DNA of 64,000 bases from positions 4,530,514 to 4,594,513 of the forward strand of contig NZ_CP098502.1 of assembly GCF_024220175.1 (NCBI RefSeq). The letters run 5' to 3'. This DNA comes from Paraconexibacter antarcticus. GTDB taxonomy: Bacteria; Actinomycetota; Thermoleophilia; Solirubrobacterales; Solirubrobacteraceae. The first letter of the stretch is position 1. Each line of letters begins with the position of its first letter. The translations under genes and the position numbers were made by a program. The notes beneath the pieces are model-generated. The model was not told where the DNA came from. It saw only the letters and a list, made by a program, of their open reading frames with translations, and searched no databases. Shown here piece after piece: positions 13,962 through 22,749 of the stretch.

Positions 13962-16664
13962 ATGGGTCATGGAGGATGGGGACGGATCGCCCGCGCCGGG
14001 ATGGCGTCGGCGATGACACTCGTGGTCGCGGCGGTCGGCGCGCACACGGCGAGCGCGGCGGTCACGCCGTACGGGACGAACGACGCGGGCGGCTTCCGCA
14101 ACGTCCTGCCGCCGGGCACGGCGGGGACGAACGACCTCGCGGACTTCGCCGCGTTCACGCTCGCCGGCACGCGGCCGGCGCACTCGATGGATCAGCTGCC
14201 GCTCTACCGCGACCTCGAGTACGCGTCCCCGACGCTCACCGACGCGCAGGTCCCCGACTACTTCAAGGACGCGACGTTCGGCGTCAGGGACGGGGACGTC
14301 GCGTCGTCGATCTCGCCGCGCGCGGGCGTGACGATCCTCCGCGACAAGGCCTACGGCGTCCCCCACGTGTACGGCGACACGCGGGCCGACACGGAGTTCG
14401 GCGCGGGGTACGCGGGCGCGCAGGACCGCCTCTTCCTCATGGACGTCCTGCGCCACACCGGCTACGCGGAGCTCTCCTCGTTCGTCGGCGGCTCGGCGGG
14501 CAACCGCCAGATGGACCGCGTGCAGTGGGGCCTCGCGCCCTACACCGAGGCGGACCTGCACGAGCAGATCGTCAACGCCCCGCGCCTGTACGGGGCCGAG
14601 GGCGCCGCGCTCATCGCGGACGCCACGGCCTACGTCGACGGCATCAACGCCTACATCGCGGACGCGAAGTCCGGCCGGGCGAAGCTCCCCGCCGAGTACA
14701 CGCTGCTCGGCAAGACACTCGAGCCGTGGAAGGTCGAGGACGTGCTCGCGACCGCCTCGCTCGTCGGCGGCATCTTCGGCAAGGGCGGCGGGTCGGAGGT
14801 GAAGTCCGCGCTCCTCGAGCGCTCGCTCGAGCAGCGCTTCGGCAAGGCGAAGGGCCGCAAGGCGTGGAGCGACCTGCGCTCGAAGAACGACCCCGAGGCG
14901 CCGACGACCGTCGCGCGGCGCTTCCCCTACGAGACGGCGAGCGCCTTCTCGAAGCGGGGCCTCGCCATGCCCGACCCCGGCTCGGTGAAGGACGCGGAGG
15001 TCGGCCCGCCGATCACCGCGGCCCAGGCCCGGGCCGGCGCCGCCGACCTCGGCGCCCGCCTCCTGCGCAGCTTCCGCGCCCACCCCCACGCCTCGAACTG
15101 GGAGCTCATCGCCGCCCGCCACTCGGCGACCGGCCACCCGCTCGGCGTCCTCGGCCCGCAGGTCGGCTACTACATCCCGCAGATCCTCATGGAGGAGGAC
15201 CTCCACGGCCCGGGGATCGACGCCCAGGGCGCGGCCTTCGCGGGCGCGAACCTGTACGTCCTCCTCGGCCACGGCCGTGACTACGCGTGGTCGGCGACGA
15301 CCGCGACGAGCGACAACGTCGACACGTTCGCCGAGGTCCTCTGCCAGGACGACGTGCACTACCTCTACAAGGGCAAGTGCCTCGCGATGGACAAGCTCCA
15401 GCGCACGAACAGCTGGATCCCGAACGCGAGCGACCACACGCCGCCCGGCTCGGAGACCCTGACCTCCTACCGCACGGTCCACGGCATCGTCACCGCGCGC
15501 GGCACGGTCCGCGGCAAGAAGGTCGCCTTCGCCTCGGCGCGCACGACGTACGGCCACGAGGCGGACTCGGCGATCGGCTTCTCGCGGCTGAACGACCCGG
15601 GCTACGTCACGGGGCCCGCGTCGTTCCGCAGGGCCGTCGACGGCATCTCGTTCCTCTTCAACTGGGCGTACATCGACGGCGACAACATCGCCTACCAGCT
15701 CTCCGGCGCGCTGCCGGTGCGGGCGAAGGGGACGTCGCCGGACTTCCCGGTGTTCGGCACCGGCGCGTACGACTGGCAGGGCTTCGACCCGGCCGACCGG
15801 ACCGAGAAGACCGTCGGCTACAACCAGCGCCCGCACGCGGTGAACCCCGACTCGCTCGTCTCGTGGAACAACAAGCAGGCGCCCGGGTTCGCCGCCGCCG
15901 ACGACAAGTTCACCTACGGGCCGGTCTTCCGCTCGCAGATGATCGACGCGCGCGTGCGGGCGACGTACGCGGGCGGGAAGAAGGCGACGATCGCCCAGCT
16001 CGTGCAGGCGATGGAGGAGCCCGCCAGCCAGGACCTCGAGGCCGTCGCGGACTTCCCGATCCTCAAGAAGGCGATCGGCAACCCGAGCGACCCGGCGCTG
16101 AAGGCCGCGCTGAAGCTGCTCGGCGACTGGACCGCGGGCGGAGCCCATCGCCGTGACCTCGACAAGAACGGCAAGGACGAGGACACGCCGGCGATCACGC
16201 TCATGGACGCGTGGTGGCCGCGCCTGTCGCAGGTCGTCATCTCCGACCGCATCGGGCCCGCGGCCGACAAGGCGCTGCGCGGCCTCGTCGCGCCGTCCTC
16301 CACCCCGCCCGGCGGCGACCCGAAGGCCCCCGACTACGACGACGGCTGGTTCGCCTTCGTCAACAAGGACCTGCGCGACATCTTCTCGCCGAGGACGGTC
16401 AAGGGCCGCTGGTCGCTGCGGTACTGCGGCGGCGGGACGGCGGCCGGGTGCCGCAGGGCGCTGCGCGCGTCGCTGAAGGACGCGCTGACCGTGACGGCCG
16501 CGCAGCTGTACGGGCGCGGCGACTGCGCGAAGACGCCCGACCCGGCGTGCTTCGACCAGAATCGGTCGACGATCACCGGGGCGATCTCGCAGCCGCCGTT
16601 CCCGTTCCAGAACCGGCCGACGTTCCAGCAGGTCGTGACGCTGACGCAGCGGCTGCCGCGCTAG
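13962..16664 (+). CDS. Exported penicillin-acylase-family (Ntn) hydrolase
   Basis: A 900-residue protein with a signal peptide (cleavage near Ala-Ser-Ala-Ala, 30-33). The family architecture is alpha chain, linker, beta chain: the alpha part carries RDKAYGVPHVYGDT and GAGYAGAQDRLFLMD; the beta chain should begin at Ser378 in HASNW, the autocatalytic N-terminal nucleophile (usual motif SNxW). Such enzymes cleave amides such as acyl-homoserine lactones, beta-lactam side chains or aculeacin-type lipopeptides. Here the substrate is unknown. The residue before the nucleophile is Ala rather than the more common Gly. Its 3' end overlaps the convergent cytochrome gene by 92 bp. Confidence 0.88.
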   Translation: MGHGGWGRIARAGMASAMTLVVAAVGAHTASAAVTPYGTNDAGGFRNVLPPGTAGTNDLADFAAFTLAGTRPAHSMDQLPLYRDLEYASPTLTDAQVPDYFKDATFGVRDGDVASSISPRAGVTILRDKAYGVPHVYGDTRADTEFGAGYAGAQDRLFLMDVLRHTGYAELSSFVGGSAGNRQMDRVQWGLAPYTEADLHEQIVNAPRLYGAEGAALIADATAYVDGINAYIADAKSGRAKLPAEYTLLGKTLEPWKVEDVLATASLVGGIFGKGGGSEVKSALLERSLEQRFGKAKGRKAWSDLRSKNDPEAPTTVARRFPYETASAFSKRGLAMPDPGSVKDAEVGPPITAAQARAGAADLGARLLRSFRAHPHASNWELIAARHSATGHPLGVLGPQVGYYIPQILMEEDLHGPGIDAQGAAFAGANLYVLLGHGRDYAWSATTATSDNVDTFAEVLCQDDVHYLYKGKCLAMDKLQRTNSWIPNASDHTPPGSETLTSYRTVHGIVTARGTVRGKKVAFASARTTYGHEADSAIGFSRLNDPGYVTGPASFRRAVDGISFLFNWAYIDGDNIAYQLSGALPVRAKGTSPDFPVFGTGAYDWQGFDPADRTEKTVGYNQRPHAVNPDSLVSWNNKQAPGFAAADDKFTYGPVFRSQMIDARVRATYAGGKKATIAQLVQAMEEPASQDLEAVADFPILKKAIGNPSDPALKAALKLLGDWTAGGAHRRDLDKNGKDEDTPAITLMDAWWPRLSQVVISDRIGPAADKALRGLVAPSSTPPGGDPKAPDYDDGWFAFVNKDLRDIFSPRTVKGRWSLRYCGGGTAAGCRRALRASLKDALTVTAAQLYGRGDCAKTPDPACFDQNRSTITGAISQPPFPFQNRPTFQQVVTLTQRLPR

Positions 16665-17406
16665 GCGGCCGGCGCGCCGACGGGCCGAGGGTGTCGCGCA
16701 CGAGCAGCGCGGCACCCGTCAGCGCGAGCACCGCGACGAGCGCCGCGGCCGCGAGCCGCGGCGCCGCCGGCCGGGCGGGCGGCACGGGCGGGTCGACCGC
16801 CGTCGCCGCCCACTTCGCGTGGTGGGCGCGGGCGTAGCTCCGCGGGACGGTCCCGTGGCGCATCCCCTCGCGGGCGGCGCGCGTCTCGGGCGCGAAGGCC
16901 ATGAAGACGTGCCCGGCGACGAAGAGGCCGCCGACGAGCATGCTCACGTCATGGAGGGCGATCGTCCCGCCGAGGCGCAGCTGCGTGTGGCGTTCCCCGA
17001 GCCACAGCAGCGTGCCGGACACGAGGAACAGGACGGTCAGCGCCGCCTGCGCGACGGCGTGGACCTTCTGCCCGGCGTTGAAGCGTCCCTGCGGGATGCG
17101 GCGGTCGGTGCCGCGGGCGCGCAGCCACGCGAGGTCGTCCTCGTCGAAGCGCTCGAGCTGACGGCGGGCGGCGCGCAGCGCGCGCCGGTCCCCGAGGAGC
17201 GGGACGAGCAGCATCGTCGCCACCCAGCCGACCGCCGCCACGAGATGGACGGCCTTCACCTGCGGCCGCGCCGAGACGATCTGCGCGAGGAACGGAAGGT
17301 AGAGGACGAGCCCCGTCGCGAGCATGGCGAGGAAGCAGCCCGCGAAGGCGCGGTGCAGGACGCGCTCGGTCCGCCCGAAGCGGTGCACGCGCGCGTCAGC
17401 GGCCAT
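16573..17406 (-). CDS. Cytochrome b561/formate-dehydrogenase-gamma-like membrane subunit
   Basis: A 277-residue integral membrane protein with about four transmembrane helices and His residues placed as haem ligands (RVLHRAF, AVHLVAAVGW, GQKVHAVAQ, ALHDVSM, AGHVFMAF), then a fifth hydrophobic segment and a low-complexity Ala/Ser/Pro tail. Its ATG overlaps the stop of the molybdopterin oxidoreductase gene by 11 bp, so the two very likely form one enzyme: a periplasmic Mo subunit exchanging electrons with quinone through this cytochrome. The last 30 residues overlap the convergent acylase gene. Confidence 0.8.
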   Translation of the reverse strand: MAADARVHRFGRTERVLHRAFAGCFLAMLATGLVLYLPFLAQIVSARPQVKAVHLVAAVGWVATMLLVPLLGDRRALRAARRQLERFDEDDLAWLRARGTDRRIPQGRFNAGQKVHAVAQAALTVLFLVSGTLLWLGERHTQLRLGGTIALHDVSMLVGGLFVAGHVFMAFAPETRAAREGMRHGTVPRSYARAHHAKWAATAVDPPVPPARPAAPRLAAAALVAVLALTGAALLVRDTLGPSARRPPSAAAAASASRPAGTSAGSGTGTAAARSPR

Positions 17407-18097
17407 TGGAGCCCCCGACCCAGGCGTCGCGGTCGTACCCGCGCTGCTCCCAGTAGCCGTCGTTGACGCCGGACGTGAACGTCAGCCGCTGCACCCACTT
17501 CACGCCCTTGTACCCGTACATCTGCGGCATGACGAGCCGCGCGGGCGCGCCGTGCTTGCGGGCCAGCGGCCGGCCGTCCATCGCGTGGGCGAGCATCGCG
17601 TCCGGGGCCAGCGCCTGTCCGAGCGTCAGCGAGTCGACGTACGGCGCCTCCATCGAGACGAAGTCGATCGCCCGCGCGGACGGCAGCGGGCTCGCGAGGG
17701 CGAAGAGGTCGCGGAAGCGGACGCCCCGCCAGCGCACACCGTCGACCGACCAGCCGGTCACGCAGTGGAAGTCGGTCTTCTGCGAGGCCTGCGGGAGCGC
17801 GAGCAGCTGCGCGTAGGTCAGCGTCACCGGGCGCTCGACGAGGCCGTCGATCCGCAGCCGCCACGTCGCGCGGTCGAACGCCGGGTACGGCGGGTTGACG
17901 GCGTAGATCCGCCAGCCCTGCCCGAACGGGATCGCCGCGCGGACGCTCTCGGGCAGGACGCGCGTGGCCTGGGAGGCGAGGTCGAGCGCCTGCCCGCCCC
18001 AGGCGAGCGAGCTCAGGCCGCCGGCGACGAGGCCGAGGAACGCCCGCCGGCCGAGGGGCCGGCCGTCCTCCCCGTCCGTGGGCGCCGTGTCGGCCAT
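17396..18097 (-). CDS. Sulfite-oxidase-fold molybdopterin oxidoreductase (YedY/MsrP-like), Tat-exported
   Basis: A 233-residue protein with a twin-arginine signal (GRRAFLGLVAGGLSSLAWGG) and a single sulfite-oxidase-type Mo-pterin domain. Cys112 in DFHCVTGWSVDGVRWRG is the expected Mo ligand; RLVMPQMYGYKGVKWV is the second family block. There is no dimerisation domain, as in YedY. Members reduce oxidised Met or other S-/N-oxides or oxidise sulfite; which one applies is open. It is followed with overlap by its b-type cytochrome. Confidence 0.87.
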   Translation of the reverse strand: MADTAPTDGEDGRPLGRRAFLGLVAGGLSSLAWGGQALDLASQATRVLPESVRAAIPFGQGWRIYAVNPPYPAFDRATWRLRIDGLVERPVTLTYAQLLALPQASQKTDFHCVTGWSVDGVRWRGVRFRDLFALASPLPSARAIDFVSMEAPYVDSLTLGQALAPDAMLAHAMDGRPLARKHGAPARLVMPQMYGYKGVKWVQRLTFTSGVNDGYWEQRGYDRDAWVGGSNGR

Positions 18098-18186
18098 CCC
18101 ACGAGGATGGCACCGCCGGCTGGGCGCGCCCTTACGGAACGGTGACGGCGGGGCGGGCGGGGGCCGGAGGGGCCGCCCTGGCGAGC

Positions 18187-19038
18187 TCAGGCGGCCGGCT
18201 CCTCCGCGATGACCGTGAGGTGGCGGAAGGTCAGCGGCCCGTAGGAGGTGATGAGCGCGACATCGACCGCGTCGCGCCCGCGGCCGACGACGACGCGGCC
18301 GGTGCGGGGCGTGTTGTTGCGCGCGTCGAACGTGTGCCAGCGCCCGTCCATCCACACCTCGAACCAGGCGGCGAAGTCCATCTCCTCGTGGATCGCGCCG
18401 GGGCCGATCGCGGGGATGTACCCGAAGACGTAGCGCGCCGGGATGTTCAGCGCGCGGCAGAACGTGATCGCCAGGTGCGCGTAGTCGCGGCACACGCCCT
18501 GCTGGGCGACGAACACGTCCTTCGACGTCGTCCACGGGTTCGAGGAGAAGTGGTCGAACTCGAGGTGGTCGTGGACCATGTCGGCGATCGCCTGCACGCG
18601 CCCCCAGCCCGGCTCCAGGTGGCCGAAGCGCTGCCACGCCTCGTGGCCGAGCTCGTCGGGCAGGCAGAAGCGGCTCGGCATCGTGTAGACGAGGACGTCG
18701 TCGGGCAGCTCGTCCACCGGCGTCTCCCGGACATCGGGCTCGAGGACGTCCTCGGGGTGCGTGATGAGGACGGTCGCGCTGTAGCTCAGGCGGGACGGAC
18801 CCGCGGGGATCGTCATCCGCTCGCAGCGGTTGCCGTAGCCGTCGATGTAGCCGTGGTGGTCGGCGCCGGTGTCCCACGTCTCGCTCTCGACCTGGACGCC
18901 CGGCTGCGGGTAGGTGGCCACCTGCATGACCGCCGCGGTGGGCAGCACGGCCTCGACGTCGAAGTGGCAGCCCACCGTGAGGCGGAGCGCCTGCGTGGGG
19001 TCGGTGGGTCGGCGCTCCGGCGGCTCGGTGTCGTGCAT
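18187..19038 (-). CDS. Transglutaminase-like (cysteine-protease fold) protein
   Basis: A 283-residue cytoplasmic protein with an N-terminal beta-domain (to about 130) and a transglutaminase-like core. The nucleophile block is GVCRDYAHLAITFCRALNIPARY and the Asp block is WHTFDARNN. The position that usually holds the catalytic His (D-F-H-A-W) reads DFAAWFEVW, so the triad may be incomplete or use another His, such as that in GAIHEEMD. Relatives act as amidases or peptidases. The gene stands alone, divergent from a small membrane protein. Confidence 0.8.
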   Translation of the reverse strand: MHDTEPPERRPTDPTQALRLTVGCHFDVEAVLPTAAVMQVATYPQPGVQVESETWDTGADHHGYIDGYGNRCERMTIPAGPSRLSYSATVLITHPEDVLEPDVRETPVDELPDDVLVYTMPSRFCLPDELGHEAWQRFGHLEPGWGRVQAIADMVHDHLEFDHFSSNPWTTSKDVFVAQQGVCRDYAHLAITFCRALNIPARYVFGYIPAIGPGAIHEEMDFAAWFEVWMDGRWHTFDARNNTPRTGRVVVGRGRDAVDVALITSYGPLTFRHLTVIAEEPAA

Positions 19039-19097
19039 CTGCGCTCCACCATAGACGCGCTTAGGCGGCGTACACCTGGGTCCGGTACAACGTCGGC

Positions 19098-19292
19098 ATG
19101 AGCAACATCACGCGCCGCCAGCGGGAGTCCCGCGCGTTTGCCCTCACGATGAGCACCGGAGGACTCGGTCTCGCGACCGGCGTCACCTTCCTGCTCATGG
19201 TGTTCGGCTCCGCCGGATTCGGGCTGTTCCTGCTCCTCCTCATCGCGACCGTCGCCTCGTTCGTGGCGCTGAAGGGGACGATGAAGCGGTAG
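19098..19292 (+). CDS. Small two-helix membrane protein
   Basis: A 64-residue protein with a polar, Arg-rich N terminus (MSNITRRQRESR) and two hydrophobic stretches (about 18-36 and 38-57), ending in a basic KGTMKR. Such proteins usually lie N-in with a hairpin in the membrane. It is 59 bp from the divergent transglutaminase-like gene. No family recognised; the length and composition support it as real. Confidence 0.6.
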   Translation: MSNITRRQRESRAFALTMSTGGLGLATGVTFLLMVFGSAGFGLFLLLLIATVASFVALKGTMKR

Positions 19293-19311
19293 TCCGCGCG
19301 TCGCCCGCGCG

Positions 19312-20151
19312 ATGATGGCGGCGATGACCGACACGTCAGAGGACCTCGTCGCGCGGCACGGCCGCAGCGACCGCACGGCGGTGCTGCGCGTGGCGCGGCG
19401 CCTGCCGCTGCGCCACGCGGCCCGGCTCACGCCGCTCATGCAGCGCGGCGGCGTGTGCGTCCTCGCGGGCGCGGCGCAGGGGCTGTGGTTCCCCGCCCGC
19501 GCGGTCGAGCCCGGGCACGCCCACGCGCAGCTCATCCTCTCCGGCGAGCTCGAGATCCCGGTCCAGGAGGCGCTGCGCCGGTCGATCCCGCCCGGCGGGA
19601 CGGTCTACGACGTCGGCGCGAACATCGGCTACTTCGCCCTGCTGGCGGCGCGGTTCGCGGGGGACGGCGGGCGCGTCATCGCCTTCGAGCCGGTGCCTGC
19701 GATCGCCGAGCTCGTGCGCGAGGCCGCGCAGCGCTCGTCGCTCGCCGGGCGCGTCGAGGTGCGGGCGCAGGCGGTCGCGCTGACCGCCGGGACGGAGGCG
19801 CTGTACGTCGTCGCGGACGGCAGCTGGTCGCACCTGGCCAGCCGCGGCAACCCGGGCGACCTCGTCGACACGATCGACGTGCCCGTCGTCACCCTCGACG
19901 ACGTCGTCGCCGGGGGCGCGCCGCCACCGGACGTCATCAAGCTCGACGTCGAGGGCTCCGAGGGCGACGTGCTGCGCGGCGCGGCCGAGGTCCTCCGCGT
20001 CCACCGCCCGGTGGTCGTGCTCGAACTGCACGACACGCACGAGGAGGCGCTGCCGGTCCTCCGCGAGGCGGGCTATGTGTTCGAGGCGCTCGACGGGCCG
20101 TGGCCGGCCGAGGACCCGCGCTGCAAGTACCTCGTGGCGCGGCCGCGCTGA
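19312..20151 (+). CDS. FkbM-family SAM-dependent methyltransferase
   Basis: A 279-residue protein. The SAM-binding Rossmann core has motif I VYDVGANIGYFALLAA, a motif II acidic end VIAFEPVPAIAEL, and IKLDVEGSEGDVLRGA, which is characteristic of the FkbM family (O-methylation of sugars or other hydroxyls). The start could be ATG at 19312, 19315 or 19324; the last gives MTDTSEDL, a more natural N terminus. It is followed by tandem repeats and a hairpin that may terminate it. The acceptor is unknown. Confidence 0.87.
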   Translation: MMAAMTDTSEDLVARHGRSDRTAVLRVARRLPLRHAARLTPLMQRGGVCVLAGAAQGLWFPARAVEPGHAHAQLILSGELEIPVQEALRRSIPPGGTVYDVGANIGYFALLAARFAGDGGRVIAFEPVPAIAELVREAAQRSSLAGRVEVRAQAVALTAGTEALYVVADGSWSHLASRGNPGDLVDTIDVPVVTLDDVVAGGAPPPDVIKLDVEGSEGDVLRGAAEVLRVHRPVVVLELHDTHEEALPVLREAGYVFEALDGPWPAEDPRCKYLVARPR

Positions 20152-20190
20152 GCCCCCCGCTCGCCCCGCGCCCACGCGTCGCCCCCGCGC

Positions 20191-20250
20191 CCACCCGCGC
20201 CCGCCGACGCCCACCCGCGCCCGCCGACGCGCACCCGCGCGCGCCGACTG
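20191..20250. repeat. Three tandem 20-bp repeats
   Basis: Unit CCACCCGCGCCCGCCGACGC at 20191-20210 is repeated exactly at 20211-20230 and with four changes at 20231-20250, where the third copy runs into the left arm of the following hairpin. The units are noncoding and follow the FkbM gene. They may be slippage products seeded by the hairpin arm. Confidence 0.75.
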
Positions 20251-20294
20251 ACAACCTGCGCAGACCTGTCCTGCGTGAGCTGTCAGTCGGCGCG
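20240..20294. repeat. Dispersed hairpin element, copy A
   Basis: Perfect 14-bp arms at 20240-20253 (CGCGCCGACTGACA) and 20281-20294 enclose a 27-base loop containing GACCTGTCCTGCGT. The same loop and similar arms recur at 26790-26841. It lies between the FkbM gene and the reductase/desaturase pair, so it may end FkbM transcription. The conserved loop is more than a terminator needs. Confidence 0.65.
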
Positions 20295-20431
20295 GATGGG
20301 CCGTCGTGTGACGGGCGGCACACCACGGATCGATGTGACGTCGATTTCTGTTGCCTATGCCACGGAAATGGATGTCAAGTCGTGAATTTTGACGGCAGAT
20401 CGTGTCGGGAGCTTGATCGTACGCTCCATCC

Positions 20432-21529
20432 ATGTCGATCACGGCCACTCGCCCCGCCGCCCAGCGGCCCGTCGCCCGCCGGCTCCTGCGCGCCGCCACC
20501 GCGCTCACCACGCCGCTGCTCCCGGACGACTACCTCACGTACATCAACCCCCTCTGGTCGACCCGCGAGCCGCGCGGCCGCGTCGACGCCGTCCTCCCCG
20601 AGACGGCCGACAGCGCGACGATCTGGCTGAAGGTCGGCCCGGACTGGCCGCTCCACACGCCCGGCCAGTACGTGCGCGTCGGCGTCGACATCGACGGCGT
20701 CCGCCACTGGCGCACGTACTCGCTGACGAGCGTCCCCGGCCGCGACGACCACCGCGTCGCGATCACCGTCAAGGCGACGCCGGACGGCTTCGTGTCGAAG
20801 CACCTCGTCCACCACACGCGCCCCGGGACGATCGTCCGCCTCGGCCCGCCGGCGGGCGAGTTCGTGCTCCCCGAGGCCCGCCCGGAGCGCGTCCTGCTCC
20901 TCACCGCGGGCAGCGGCATCACCCCCGCGATGGGCATGCTCCGCGCGCTCATCGCGGCCGGCCACGGGCTCGACGGCGTCACCCACGTGCACCTCGCGCC
21001 GAACCGCGGAGACGTCATCTTCGGCGACGAGCTGCGCCGCCTCGCCGCCCAGCACCCGGGCTTCACGCTCCACGAGCACCACGACGACGAGCACGGCGTC
21101 TTCTCCCCCGCGCGCCTGCAGCAGCTCCTCCCGGAGTGGGCGGCGCACGAGACCTGGGCCTGCGGCCCCGCCGGCCTGCTCGACGCCGTGACCGAGGCGT
21201 TCGAGGCCGCGGGCGTGCCCGAGCGGCTCAACGTCGAGCGCTTCAAGCCCGTCGTGGTCAACGTGACCGGCACCGGCGGCACCGTGACCTTCACCAGGCA
21301 GCAGCGGACCGCCACCGCCGACGCATCGACCCCGATCCTCGTCGCCGGCGAGGACGCCGGCGCCCTGCTCCCCAGCGGCTGCCGCATGGGCATCTGCAAC
21401 TCGTGCGTCGGGCGCCTGTGCTCCGGCGCCGTGCGCGACCTGCGCACCGGCGAGCTGCTCGACACCCCCGACCTCATGGTCCGCACCTGCACGACGGCCG
21501 CCGCCGGCGACGTCGAGATCGACCTCTAG
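20432..21529 (+). CDS. Ferredoxin reductase-type electron donor for the adjacent desaturase
   Basis: A 365-residue fusion in the order FAD domain, NAD(P) domain, plant-type [2Fe-2S] ferredoxin. The FAD motif is RTYSLTS, the pyridine-nucleotide loop is LLTAGSGITPAMG with ACGPAGLLDA, and the C-terminal cluster is CRMGICNSC ... TC (C-x4-C-x2-C ... C). It lies 49 bp upstream of a DesA3-like desaturase, the same order as Rv3230c-Rv3229c (DesA3) of Mycobacterium tuberculosis, where the reductase feeds electrons to the desaturase. An operon is likely. Confidence 0.92.
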   Translation: MSITATRPAAQRPVARRLLRAATALTTPLLPDDYLTYINPLWSTREPRGRVDAVLPETADSATIWLKVGPDWPLHTPGQYVRVGVDIDGVRHWRTYSLTSVPGRDDHRVAITVKATPDGFVSKHLVHHTRPGTIVRLGPPAGEFVLPEARPERVLLLTAGSGITPAMGMLRALIAAGHGLDGVTHVHLAPNRGDVIFGDELRRLAAQHPGFTLHEHHDDEHGVFSPARLQQLLPEWAAHETWACGPAGLLDAVTEAFEAAGVPERLNVERFKPVVVNVTGTGGTVTFTRQQRTATADASTPILVAGEDAGALLPSGCRMGICNSCVGRLCSGAVRDLRTGELLDTPDLMVRTCTTAAAGDVEIDL

Positions 21530-21578
21530 GCGCCCCGCGCCCCCACCTTTCAGACCTCAACCCAGAGGAGACCGCACC

Positions 21579-22748
21579 ATGTACACCGATTCCGTCACCA
21601 CCCCGAAGCCCACCCCGTTCGCGCACCTCACCCCCGAGGACGTCGCGCAGATCGGCCGCGAGCTCGACGCCATCCGCGACGAGGTCGTCTCAGACCTCGG
21701 CGAGCAGGACGCGCGCTACATCCGCAAGGTCATCGCGACCCAGCGCGCCCTCGAGGTCGCCGGCCGCGGCGCCCTGCAGTTCGGCCTCTTCCCGCCCGCC
21801 TGGGTCGCCGGCACGACCGCCCTGACCGTCGCGAAGATCCTCGAGAACATGGAGATCGGGCACAACGTCATGCACGGTCAGTGGGACTGGATGCGCGACC
21901 CGGAGATCCACTCCTCCACGTGGGAGTGGGACAACGTGTCGAGCGCCGAGGGCTGGAAGCACAGCCACAACTTCGAGCACCACACGTTCACGAACGTCGT
22001 CGGCAAGGACCGCGACCTCGGCTACGAGATCATGCGGATCGACCCGGCCCAGCCGTGGAAGCCCGTCTACCTCGCCCAGCCGGTCTACAACGTCGCGCTC
22101 GCGCTGCTGTTCCAGTGGGGCGTCGCCCTGCACGACGTCGGCGTCCACGACGTCAAGCGCGGCAACAAGGACCCGGAGGTCGCGAAGGTCGACCTCAAGC
22201 GGTTCCTGAAGAAGGCCCGCAAGCAGCTGTTCAAGGACTACCTCCTGTTCCCGGCGCTGTCCGGCCCGTCGTTCGTCCCGAACGCGCTCGGCAACCTCAC
22301 CGCGAATCTCGGCCGCAACCTCTGGTCCTACGCGATCATCTTCTGCGGCCACTTCCCCGACGGCGTGGAGACGTTCGAGTACTCCGAGCAGGACCTCGAG
22401 GACGAGACGCGCGGTGGCTGGTACCTGCGCCAGCTCGCGGGCTCGGCGAACCTCGACGGCGGCAGGCTCTTCCACATCATGGCGGGCAACCTGTCGCACC
22501 AGATCGAGCACCACCTGTTCCCGGACGTGCCGTCCAACCGCTACCAGGAGATGTCGCCGCGGGTCCGGGAGATCTGCGCGCGCTACGACCTCCCGTACAC
22601 GAGCGGCCCGCTGCCCCGGCAGTACTTCCAGGTGCTGAGCAAGATCACCCGCCTCGCCTTCCCGGGCGGCGGGAAGCAGAACGGGAGCCCCGTGCCGGCC
22701 ACGACGGCGGCCACCCGCCCGGCCGCACCGCAGCCGGTCACCGCGTAG
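21579..22748 (+). CDS. Membrane fatty acid desaturase (DesA3-like) with its own reductase
   Basis: A 389-residue di-iron desaturase with His boxes HNVMH (H95/H99), HNFEHH (H130/H134/H135) and QIEHH (308-312). AGAGGAGA lies upstream of the ATG. It is paralogous to the gene at 12601-13764 along the whole length (shared blocks such as VVGKDRDLGY and MEIGHNVMHGQ). It is second in a two-gene operon with the ferredoxin reductase. By analogy with DesA3, stearoyl/palmitoyl-CoA delta-9 desaturation is the likely reaction, but regiospecificity is not readable from sequence. Confidence 0.94.
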   Translation: MYTDSVTTPKPTPFAHLTPEDVAQIGRELDAIRDEVVSDLGEQDARYIRKVIATQRALEVAGRGALQFGLFPPAWVAGTTALTVAKILENMEIGHNVMHGQWDWMRDPEIHSSTWEWDNVSSAEGWKHSHNFEHHTFTNVVGKDRDLGYEIMRIDPAQPWKPVYLAQPVYNVALALLFQWGVALHDVGVHDVKRGNKDPEVAKVDLKRFLKKARKQLFKDYLLFPALSGPSFVPNALGNLTANLGRNLWSYAIIFCGHFPDGVETFEYSEQDLEDETRGGWYLRQLAGSANLDGGRLFHIMAGNLSHQIEHHLFPDVPSNRYQEMSPRVREICARYDLPYTSGPLPRQYFQVLSKITRLAFPGGGKQNGSPVPATTAATRPAAPQPVTA

Positions 22749-22749
22749 C

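Noticed and set aside
13941-16715. Long minus-strand open frame (about 924 codons) antisense to the acylase gene
   Set aside because: It is Arg/Asp/Val-rich with no recognisable domain. The opposite strand encodes a complete penicillin-acylase protein with signal peptide. Such open antisense frames are expected at this GC content.
20191-20294. CRISPR-like array
   Set aside because: The 20-bp units are directly adjacent with no spacers, and no cas gene is present.
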